Source: Gammaproteobacteria bacterium RIFCSPLOWO2_02_FULL_56_15
GTDB lineage: Bacteria > Pseudomonadota > Gammaproteobacteria > Eutrophobiales > Eutrophobiaceae
DNA length: 6,205 bases
Direction of reading: 5' to 3'
Assembly (NCBI GenBank): GCA_001801825.1
Contig: MGYR01000089.1
Location: 252-6,456 of the forward strand
Shown here: one piece after another, positions 1-5,796 of the stretch
How the letters are laid out: every line of letters starts with the position of its first letter
How positions within the stretch are numbered: position 1 is the stretch's first letter
Made by a program: the position numbers and the translations under genes
The notes under the pieces: model-generated
Told to the model about the DNA's origin: nothing
The model's database searches: none
The model's input: only the letters and a program-made list of their open reading frames with translations

Positions 1-250
1 CTGTCCCGAACATCAGGTTCTCTTTCAACACCTCCTCGGTGATACCCAGATCTTCTACCATGCGATTGAACCTCATGTAAGAGGCGGAATGGCAACTCAG
101 GCAATAGTTGACGAAGATCCTGGCGCCTCGCTGGAGCGAAGCTCGATCGGAAAGGTCCACCTTGGCGTGCATGACCACACTACCATCTCCCGATGCGAAG
201 GCAGTCCCAGTGCACAGTAAAAAGTAGCAGAGAAGTATCGAAGGTCTCAT
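1..250 (-). CDS. petC: Cytochrome c1, N-terminal part (cut by window edge)
   Basis: This is the start of the cytochrome c1 subunit of the bc1 complex, which takes electrons from the Rieske protein and passes them to a soluble or membrane c-type cytochrome on the periplasmic side. The 83 visible codons begin MRPSILLCYFLLCTGTAFAS, a Sec signal peptide with likely cleavage after Ala19 (AFA). The mature part carries the heme-binding motif CLSCH at residues 50-54, inside a context typical of bacterial c1 (QRGARIFVNY before it, SASYMRFNR after it). The heme-ligand Met and the C-terminal membrane anchor lie beyond the window. The ATG at 250 sits 1 nt after the petB stop, with GGAAAGG about 10 nt upstream, so the gene is the third of a petABC operon. 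The identification is firm; the total length is unknown. Confidence 0.95.
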   Translation of the reverse strand, partial: MRPSILLCYFLLCTGTAFASGDGSVVMHAKVDLSDRASLQRGARIFVNYCLSCHSASYMRFNRMVEDLGITEEVLKENLMFGT

Positions 251-251
251 A

Positions 252-1481
252 TTACGTAACCCTTTCCGGCACTGATTTGTCATTATCGGTGCTGGTATAA
301 AACGGCATCAGGATAAAAAACAGGAAATAGACCACTGTAAAGAACCGTGCTATCCAGGTATACAACGGGGTTGCCAGTTGCATTCCGAGCCAGCCCAGCG
401 AAAGGAAACTGATGACAAAGGCAGCCAGAGCAGTCTTGTATTTCCAGCCACGGTAGCGTAATGATTTTACCGGACTGCGATCGATCCAGGGCAACAGAAA
501 GAATAGGGCGCTGGCCAGAAACATGGCGATGACACCGCCCAGCTGATGCGGGATCGCCCTGAGAATGGCGTAATAGGTGGTGAAATACCAGAGCGGCGCA
601 ATATGTTCGGGGGTCTTAAGGGGATCTGCCGGAACGAAATTCGCCGCCTCCAGGAAGTACCCGCCCATGCCCGGTGCGTAGAAAATCACCATGGCGAAAC
701 CTATGGCGAAAATCAGCACGGCAACCAGATCCTTTACCGTATAGTAGGGATGAAATGGTATCCCATCCAGCGGCACACCATTGGCATCCTTGTTCTTCTT
801 GATCTCCACTCCATCCGGATTGTTAGAACCCACATGATGCAGAGCCAGGATGTGCGCTCCGGTAAGGGCGCATAGCAACAACGGGAAAGCGATTACATGC
901 AGCGAGAAGAACCGGTTCAAGGTGACATCGGAGACCACATAATCCCCCCGGATCCAGAGCGCCAGTCCTTCACCAATCACCGGTATGGTGCCGAACAGGG
1001 AAATGATGACCTGCGCACCCCAGAAGGACATCTGTCCCCAGGGCAACAGGTAGCCAAGGAAAGCCTCTCCCATAAGCACGAGGTACATGACCATGCCGAT
1101 GATCCAGATCAACTCCCTCGGTTTCTTGTATGAACCGTATATGAGACCACGGTACATATGCAGGTAGACTGCGAAAAAGAATGCTGAGGAACCGGTGGAA
1201 TGCATATACCGGATCACCCATCCCCACTCAACATCGCGCATGATGTACTCGACGGAGGCGAAAGCCAGGTCCGCGGATGGTTTGTAATTCATGGTCAGCC
1301 AGATGCCGGTCAGGATCTGGATGGCCAGTACGACCATGCTGATGACACCGAATACATACCAGAAGTTGAAGTTCTTCGGTGCATAATACTTGGCGGCATG
1401 CTCATTCCAGAGCTGGGTCATGGGGAAGCGGTCATCCACCCAGTCCCGTAACGCAAAGAGATAGCGAACGGCTGTATTCAT
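252..1481 (-). CDS. petB: Cytochrome b subunit of the bc1 complex
   Basis: This is the core quinol-oxidising subunit of the cytochrome bc1 complex (409 aa, full length for the bacterial family), an inner-membrane protein with about eight hydrophobic helices. It holds two b hemes between helices B and D. The ligands visible are His94 and His108 in helix B, and His195 and His210 in helix D. The 15-residue step between the last two is one longer than in mitochondria and alphaproteobacteria and, from memory, usual in beta/gammaproteobacteria. Other family signatures are LLPWGQMSFWGA (145-156), HHVGSNNPDG (215-224) and PEHIAPLWYF (291-300). The Qo motif is PLWY (296-299), where the beta/gamma norm is PVWY, and it is followed by TTYYAILRAIP, where a Pro is expected at residue 302. 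The start codon shares one A with the petA stop (TGATG), with a weak G-run 7 nt upstream, so translation is probably coupled to petA. Confidence 0.98.
   Translation of the reverse strand: MNTAVRYLFALRDWVDDRFPMTQLWNEHAAKYYAPKNFNFWYVFGVISMVVLAIQILTGIWLTMNYKPSADLAFASVEYIMRDVEWGWVIRYMHSTGSSAFFFAVYLHMYRGLIYGSYKKPRELIWIIGMVMYLVLMGEAFLGYLLPWGQMSFWGAQVIISLFGTIPVIGEGLALWIRGDYVVSDVTLNRFFSLHVIAFPLLLCALTGAHILALHHVGSNNPDGVEIKKNKDANGVPLDGIPFHPYYTVKDLVAVLIFAIGFAMVIFYAPGMGGYFLEAANFVPADPLKTPEHIAPLWYFTTYYAILRAIPHQLGGVIAMFLASALFFLLPWIDRSPVKSLRYRGWKYKTALAAFVISFLSLGWLGMQLATPLYTWIARFFTVVYFLFFILMPFYTSTDNDKSVPERVT
261..267 (-). promoter_or_regulatory. Ribosome binding site for petC
   Basis: On the minus strand GGAAAGG lies inside the last codons of petB, 10 nt before the petC ATG at 250. 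It supports that start and shows that petC is translated from the same message as petB. Confidence 0.6.
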
Positions 1482-2074
1482 CAGCTGACCCCCGAATCAT
1501 CGCCGATCAACACAAGGGTGTCGCTCAGGTATTTATGGGGCGGTATTACCAGGTTGGTGGGCGCTGGAAAATTTTTGTAGACCCGTCCCGCCAGATCAAA
1601 CAATGTCCCATGACACGGGCAAAAGAAACCTCCTTTCCACTCAGGCCCCAGGTCATGCTCATCCTCTTCCGCCACATAGGAAGGGGAACAGCCCAGGTGC
1701 GTGCATAGCCCCAGTACAATCAGATATTCGGGTTTAATTGAGCGATACTCATTTCTGGCGTATTCGGGCTGTTGATTCTCCTCGGACTGCGGATCGCGGA
1801 TCTGTGGGCCGGGATTCGCCAGTTGTTCGAGGGTCTCGTTCGTTCTGCGCAGGATCCAGACCGGTTTGCCCTGCCACTTCTCGATCTTACGCTCGCCGGG
1901 TTGCAGATCACCCAGATCCACTTCCACCGGAGCGCCAATCGCCTTGGTCTTGGCGCTGGGTGTCATGGAGGCTATAAAGGGTACTGATGTCGCAGCCGCA
2001 CCGACTCCACCGACTACCGTAGCGGTAGTGGTGAGGAAGCGACGGCGGCTTTTATCAATCCCATCGTCATTCAT
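1481..2074 (-). CDS. petA: Ubiquinol-cytochrome c reductase Rieske iron-sulfur subunit
   Basis: This 197-aa protein is the Rieske 2Fe-2S subunit of the bc1 complex, which takes the first electron from quinol and hands it to cytochrome c1. The N-terminus is a Tat-type membrane anchor: S-R-R-R-F-L at residues 9-14, then a hydrophobic helix, then a hinge near PSAKTKAIGAPVEVD. The cluster boxes are CTHLGC (124-129) and CPCHGT (152-157). The expected cluster ligands are Cys124, His126, Cys152 and His155, with a Cys129-Cys154 disulfide. Box II ends in Thr instead of the usual Ser, and Phe159 stands where mitochondrial proteins have Tyr. The insert between anchor and cluster (about 85-118) and the PAPTNLVIPPH tail match gammaproteobacterial forms. 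The reading frame stays open upstream to 2170, but the ATG at 2074 is chosen because it gives a correctly placed Tat motif and has GAGGA 7 nt before it. It is the first gene of petABC. Confidence 0.96.
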   Translation of the reverse strand: MNDDGIDKSRRRFLTTTATVVGGVGAAATSVPFIASMTPSAKTKAIGAPVEVDLGDLQPGERKIEKWQGKPVWILRRTNETLEQLANPGPQIRDPQSEENQQPEYARNEYRSIKPEYLIVLGLCTHLGCSPSYVAEEDEHDLGPEWKGGFFCPCHGTLFDLAGRVYKNFPAPTNLVIPPHKYLSDTLVLIGDDSGVS

Positions 2075-2081
2075 CTTTGTG

Positions 2082-2086
2082 TCCTC
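2082..2086 (-). promoter_or_regulatory. Ribosome binding site deciding the petA start
   Basis: On the minus strand GAGGA lies 7 nt before the ATG at 2074. It supports this start over the longer open frame beginning at 2170, which would put some 32 extra residues before the Tat motif. Confidence 0.7.
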
Positions 2087-2122
2087 AAACTTATCTGATA
2101 CGGGGTATAAAAACAGCCAGCG

Positions 2123-2151
2123 ATTGTAACATGATTGAGGTAAACTTTGAC
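2123..2151 (-). promoter_or_regulatory. Candidate sigma-70 promoter for petABC
   Basis: On the minus strand GTCAAA (2151-2146, 3 of 6 matches to TTGACA) is followed after 17 nt by TACAAT (2128-2123, 5 of 6 matches to TATAAT). Transcription would start near 2116, giving a leader of about 40 nt before the petA ATG. The spacing and -10 are good and the -35 is poor, so this is a reasonable guess by eye only. Confidence 0.4.
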
Positions 2152-2190
2152 TGTTAAAATATACAACCACGGCGAGATTTCCTGAACAAT

Positions 2191-3342
2191 ATGACTTACC
2201 GACCCGGACAAATATTACTGTTCCTCCTCCAATCGGTTACTGCCGGACTCGCACTTGCCTTCCTGCTGCTTTACCTCTTGCCAGCCCTTGGCCTACTGAG
2301 TCCCGGTGAAGATTCTGAGCTGCGATATCCAGTACATCCTGACCCCGCAACAGAGGGCAGGGTCTCCTACAATCGTGCCGTGCTGGTTTCCGCCCCGGCA
2401 GTGGTGAATATCTACGCCACCAAGGTCACTAGAACCCGGCCTCATCCTTTATTCCAGGATCCCCTGTTCAGACGTTTTTTCGGTGACCAGGAAGCAGATC
2501 AGCGCGCCACGAATTTGGGCTCCGGGGTAATCATGAGCAGTGACGGGATACTGATCACCAATTCCCATATCGTCAAGGAAGCGGACGAAATCGGTGTAAC
2601 TCTGGCCGACGGTCGCCAGATCCTCGCTGAGGTAATCGGGATCGACGGCGCCACCGACTTGGCCGTACTACGGATAGACCTGAATGAACTTCCCGCCATT
2701 CCCATCGGTGATTCCGACCGGCTACAGGTTGGGGATATTGTCCTGGCAATCGGCAATCCTTATGACCTCAGCCAGACCGTCACCCAGGGCATCGTCAGTG
2801 CGGTAGGCCGCAACCGGCTCGGGATCTCAACCTTCGAAAATTTTATTCAGACTGACGCTGATATCAACCCCGGGAATTCCGGAGGGGCTCTGATCAATAC
2901 GGCAGGGGAATTGATCGGTATCAATACGGCCATCTATTCACCAAGTGGTGGATCCCAGGGCATCGGTTTTGCCATCCCCATCAATGTAGTCACACATGTT
3001 ATGCAGTCTTTGATCGAATATGGACATGTCATCCGCGGCTGGTTGGGGATCGAGGCACAGGTCGTACCTCCTGATATGCGTAATAGCCAGGGTACGCAAC
3101 AGCCCGGTGTCCTGGTGGCTGGCGTCATGCAGAACAGCCCCGCCGCTCGCGCAAATATCATACCGGGAGATATCATCATCGAAATCAACGGGGTGTCAGT
3201 TGACAGTCCTTATGGGGCAATCCAGATGATCGCGGAGAGAACCCCAGGCACCTCCGTGGACATCCTTCTACTCCGCGGTTGGCAGGAATTCCGCGTGCAA
3301 GCGATCGTCAGCGAGCGTCCGGAAATGGAAGGCGCAAGGTAG
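2191..3342 (+). CDS. DegS/AlgW-type periplasmic serine protease, membrane-anchored, one PDZ domain
   Basis: This is an HtrA-family protease of 383 aa, close in length to DegS and AlgW. Proteins of this type sense misfolded outer-membrane proteins through the PDZ domain and cut the anti-sigma factor RseA/MucA, releasing sigma-E/AlgU. A single hydrophobic segment (about 8-36) anchors it in the inner membrane with the rest in the periplasm. The trypsin-like domain (about 58-275) shows the triad: His126 in TNSHIV, Asp156 in GATDLAVLRI and Ser230 in NPGNSGGAL. One PDZ domain follows (about 282-375), opening with RGWLGI and containing NSPAARANIIPGDIIIEING; DegP would have two. It is divergent from petABC, and hisC follows 47 nt later on the same strand. 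The substrate and the sigma-E link are inferred from the family, because no rpoE or rseA gene lies in the window. The ATG at 2191 has only a weak ribosome binding site. DegS versus AlgW cannot be settled here, so no symbol is given. Confidence 0.93.
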   Translation: MTYRPGQILLFLLQSVTAGLALAFLLLYLLPALGLLSPGEDSELRYPVHPDPATEGRVSYNRAVLVSAPAVVNIYATKVTRTRPHPLFQDPLFRRFFGDQEADQRATNLGSGVIMSSDGILITNSHIVKEADEIGVTLADGRQILAEVIGIDGATDLAVLRIDLNELPAIPIGDSDRLQVGDIVLAIGNPYDLSQTVTQGIVSAVGRNRLGISTFENFIQTDADINPGNSGGALINTAGELIGINTAIYSPSGGSQGIGFAIPINVVTHVMQSLIEYGHVIRGWLGIEAQVVPPDMRNSQGTQQPGVLVAGVMQNSPAARANIIPGDIIIEINGVSVDSPYGAIQMIAERTPGTSVDILLLRGWQEFRVQAIVSERPEMEGAR

Positions 3343-3345
3343 CTC

Positions 3346-3393
3346 ATGGTCATTCAGCAAATATCAAGAACTGGATCAATCCTCAGGCCATGA
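3346..3393 (+). CDS. Possible 15-codon micro-ORF overlapping the hisC start
   Basis: An ATG 3 nt after the protease gene stop opens a 15-residue frame (MVIQQISRTGSILRP) whose TGA overlaps the hisC ATG in the form ATGA. AAGG lies 6 nt before this ATG, whereas hisC has no usable Shine-Dalgarno of its own. The arrangement looks like a translational coupling device between the protease gene and hisC. The peptide has no histidines, so it is not a classical his attenuator leader. It may be a chance frame: a 15-codon ORF is easily produced at random. Confidence 0.3.
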   Translation: MVIQQISRTGSILRP

Positions 3394-4490
3394 ACCGATA
3401 CTGGAGCAAGAGACTTGGCGAAATCACGGCCTATCAGGCGGGTGAACAACCACAGGACCGTACTTACATCAAGCTGAATACCAATGAAAACCCCTACCCA
3501 CCTTCCGGGAAGGTGCTTGCGCGGCTGAACCAGGTAGACACGGAAATGTTGCGGCGTTATCCGGATCCGGATGCACGGCTGCTGAAGCAGGCCATCGCTT
3601 CCTATTATGACCTCGAACCGGGCATGGTATTTACCGGTAATGGTTCCGATGAAGTGCTGGGTCACGTATTCATGGCCTTCTTTGATCAATCGGCACCTGT
3701 CTGTTTTCCGGATATCACTTACAGTTTCTATCCGATCTACTGCGCACGCTACGGACTCTCCTATATACAGATACCCTTGACCAGCGATTTCCGTATCGAT
3801 CCCGACACCTACCCCGATCGCTGCGGCGGTATCATCCTGGCCAACCCCAACGCCCCGACCGGCCGGTTTCTTGAACCAGCTCAGATAAAAAAACTTCTGG
3901 GGCGCAATCCAGACTCCGTCATCGTGATCGATGAGGCCTATATCGATTTCGGTGGAGCCAGTTGCATCCCGATGATCAGGGAATATCCAAATCTGCTGGT
4001 GGTGCAGACACTCTCCAAGTCCCGCTCACTGGCGGGCCTCCGGGTTGGGTTCGCACTGGGTCAAATGGGCCTGATCTGCGGGCTCGAGATTGCCAAGAAT
4101 TCCTTCAACTCCTATCCGTTGGGGAGCCTTGCAATTGCCGGCGCCATCGAGGCCATCAACGATCAGGACCACTATCTTCAATGCACCGGGAAGGTGGCGG
4201 AAACACGTGACTGGCTCTCGGGATGCCTGCTTGGGCTGGGCTTTGATGTGATCCCTTCGCTGGCGAATTTTCTGATGATCCGCCATGCTTCGGTCCAGGC
4301 TGAGGTGTTATACCAGAAACTGCGGGAACGCGGCATCCTGGTCCGTTATTTCAATGCGCCGAGGATCAGTGATTACATCAGGGTGAGCATTGGGACCCGT
4401 GCTGACATGCAGGAGTTTCTGAGAAACATCGGCGAGATCACGGCAGCGGGCACCAGTATTGGAACCAAAGCGGTTTCCCTGCCGCTGTAA
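3390..4490 (+). CDS. hisC: Histidinol-phosphate aminotransferase
   Basis: This is a PLP-dependent fold-type I aminotransferase of 366 aa that converts imidazole-acetol phosphate and glutamate to histidinol phosphate in cytosolic histidine synthesis. The visible motifs are LNTNENPYPPS near residues 29-39, RYPDPDARLL (56-65), GNGSDEVLGH (83-92), NPNAPTG (152-158, with Asn154), VIDEAYIDFGG (180-190, with Asp181 and Tyr184), the PLP lysine Lys210 in TLSKSRSLAGLRVG with Arg218, and the substrate-binding Arg331 in YIRVSIGT. It most resembles the HisC1 type found beside hisD in pseudomonads. The ATG at 3390 matches the family N-terminus (MNRYWSKR); an in-frame TTG at 3279 would overlap the protease gene by 64 nt and add a non-family extension. 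The roughly 15 residues after the last conserved block (AAGTSIGTKAVSLPL) look unconserved. The gene runs against hisD and hisG, which is unusual for this trio. Confidence 0.96.
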   Translation: MNRYWSKRLGEITAYQAGEQPQDRTYIKLNTNENPYPPSGKVLARLNQVDTEMLRRYPDPDARLLKQAIASYYDLEPGMVFTGNGSDEVLGHVFMAFFDQSAPVCFPDITYSFYPIYCARYGLSYIQIPLTSDFRIDPDTYPDRCGGIILANPNAPTGRFLEPAQIKKLLGRNPDSVIVIDEAYIDFGGASCIPMIREYPNLLVVQTLSKSRSLAGLRVGFALGQMGLICGLEIAKNSFNSYPLGSLAIAGAIEAINDQDHYLQCTGKVAETRDWLSGCLLGLGFDVIPSLANFLMIRHASVQAEVLYQKLRERGILVRYFNAPRISDYIRVSIGTRADMQEFLRNIGEITAAGTSIGTKAVSLPL

Positions 4491-4506
4491 CAGCGAGTCA
4501 TTTTTT
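4483..4506 (+). terminator. Weak candidate terminator at the hisC stop
   Basis: CGCTG (4483-4487), TAA (4488-4490) and CAGCG (4491-4495) form a 5-bp stem whose loop is the hisC stop codon. A run of six T (4501-4506) follows after 5 nt. The stem is short and the T-run is not adjacent, so it would be a poor intrinsic terminator. The T-run is also the Lys-Lys end of hisD. There is no other room for a terminator between these convergent genes. Confidence 0.3.
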
Positions 4507-5796
4507 CATTCGATATTCGGCGGCCCGTGCATGGGCAGTCAATCCCTCTCCCCTGGCCAGCCGTGATGCCACAGGAGCGATCCGTCCCGCCGAGTCCTCG
4601 GTGCACATCAGTACAGAGCTGCGTTTCTGAAAATCATAGACGCCCAGAGGGGAGGAGAAACGTGCACTCCTGGCAGTCGGGAGCACATGGTTGGGACCGG
4701 CGCAATAATCCCCCAGGGCTTCCGCTGCATAGCTTCCCAGAAAAATCGCCCCGGCATGGCGTATATCCCGCAACAGGGTCTGCGGGTCCAACACCGAAAG
4801 TTCCAGGTGTTCCGGGGCGATGCGATTAACGACATCCGCCGCCTCCTGCAGGTCAGCGACCTTGATAAACAATCCGTTCTGCACGAGTGACTGTCGGATG
4901 ATGGGCGCTCGTTCCATTTCCGGCAACAGGCGGTCGATGCTGGCGGCTACGGCGCCTATGAATTCCTGATCGGTGCAGATCAGTATCGCCCTGGCCGCTT
5001 CATCATGTTCAGCCTGGGCGAACATGTCCATGGCAACCCAGTCTGGATTGCTGTTCCCGTCACTAACCACTACGACTTCGGATGGACCAGCCAGCATATC
5101 GATGCCGGTGATTCCAAAAACCTGCCGTTTTGCCTCGGTGACATAACGTCCTCCCGGACCCACAATCTTGTCCACCGCCGGTACGCTTTTAGTACCATAG
5201 GCCAGTGCGCCGATTGCCTGCGCCCCGCCGATACTGAAGATCGATTCAATTCCCAGCAGACTCGCCGCTGCGAGGACCACAGGGGATAGGTTGCCTTGAG
5301 GTGCAGGCGCCACCATGATGATGTCCTGCACACCCGCCACCTGCGCGGGTATGACGTTCATCAGAACGGAAGAAGGGTAGTCTGCCCTGCCCCCGGGCAC
5401 ATAAACACCGACGTGGTCGAGCGGGGTGACCTGCTGACCGAGCAGATTGCCTTCCGAATCCTCATAAAACCAGGAATCTGACTTCTGGTGTTCATGATAA
5501 TTCCGTATCCGATCCGCCGCCGCCTGCAGGGCGGCACGCAGATCATCCGGCAGGGACGCAAGCGCGGACCGCGCGGTTTCGGGCCTCACAACTAGATCCT
5601 GTATCCCGGCCGTACGCCGGTCAAAGCGATTGGTAAATTCCAGCAGTGCCTGATCTCCGCGGGTTTTGATCGCCGCGAGGATCTCTCGCACCTGCAACGC
5701 GAGCTCCGGATCAAGCTCCATAATCGAGGCCAGGAGTTGCTCCAGTTTTGTACTGAACCCACTTTCAGCACTGTCCAGGAATGCGATCTCCATCAT
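4498..5796 (-). CDS. hisD: Histidinol dehydrogenase
   Basis: This is a 432-aa zinc enzyme, full length, that oxidises histidinol to histidine in two NAD-dependent steps, the last of the pathway. Expected zinc ligands are present: Gln261 and His264 in FAQAEHDE, Asp363 in LGDYCAGPNHVLPT and His422 in LTAHARAAE. The catalytic pair Glu329-His330 is in APEHLEL. The signature region GIDMLAGPSEVVVV (231-244) and VPGGRADYPSS (133-143) are intact. The normally near-invariant GPGN is GPGG here (213-216, followed by RYVTEAKRQVFG). Two ATGs are adjacent at 5796 and 5793: the first gives a 4-nt ATGA overlap with the hisG stop, and the second is better spaced (6 nt) from GGTGGA at 5805-5800. Either start implies coupling with hisG. 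The 3' end lies 7 nt from the convergent hisC. Confidence 0.97.
   Translation of the reverse strand: MMEIAFLDSAESGFSTKLEQLLASIMELDPELALQVREILAAIKTRGDQALLEFTNRFDRRTAGIQDLVVRPETARSALASLPDDLRAALQAAADRIRNYHEHQKSDSWFYEDSEGNLLGQQVTPLDHVGVYVPGGRADYPSSVLMNVIPAQVAGVQDIIMVAPAPQGNLSPVVLAAASLLGIESIFSIGGAQAIGALAYGTKSVPAVDKIVGPGGRYVTEAKRQVFGITGIDMLAGPSEVVVVSDGNSNPDWVAMDMFAQAEHDEAARAILICTDQEFIGAVAASIDRLLPEMERAPIIRQSLVQNGLFIKVADLQEAADVVNRIAPEHLELSVLDPQTLLRDIRHAGAIFLGSYAAEALGDYCAGPNHVLPTARSARFSSPLGVYDFQKRSSVLMCTEDSAGRIAPVASRLARGEGLTAHARAAEYRMKK

Larger units (their letters stand above)
2075..2190. promoter_or_regulatory. Divergent intergenic region between petABC and degS/algW
   Basis: These 116 bp must hold the control signals for both petABC (leftward) and the protease gene (rightward), because their 5' ends face each other. 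The middle (about 2141-2166) is AT-rich. For the rightward gene the best -10-like words are TAAAAT (2155-2160) and TATACA (2160-2165). The only -35-like word is TTGAGG (2135-2140), and neither spacing is good (14 or 19 nt). The protease start at 2191 has no convincing Shine-Dalgarno sequence. No clear operator palindrome was seen. Confidence 0.5.

Noticed and set aside
636..857. The 15-residue spacing of cytochrome b helix D histidines (His195 and His210; codons at 899-897 and 854-852)
   Set aside because: It differs from mitochondria by one residue but, as far as I recall, is normal in beta/gammaproteobacteria and so not novel.
546..1708. Long open frames on the strand opposite petB and petA
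   Set aside because: Their translations are low-complexity and Arg/His-rich with no domain features, and they lie opposite clearly real genes.
2131..2157. Tiny plus-strand frame (MIEVNFDC) upstream of the protease gene
   Set aside because: It has eight codons, no Shine-Dalgarno, and lies in the promoter region; most likely chance.
2075..2170. N-terminal extension of petA to an upstream in-frame ATG at 2170
   Set aside because: It would put 32 unrelated residues before the Tat motif and run through the divergent promoter region; the ATG at 2074 has a good ribosome binding site and fits the family.
2560..2574. TNSHIV instead of TNNHV at the protease active-site histidine
   Set aside because: The residue before the catalytic His varies in the family (E. 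coli DegS has Lys), so this is ordinary variation and no sign of inactivity.
3279..3389. Upstream TTG start for hisC inside the protease gene
   Set aside because: It overlaps the protease gene by 64 nt, and the added residues do not resemble HisC N-termini; the family match begins at MNRYW (3390).
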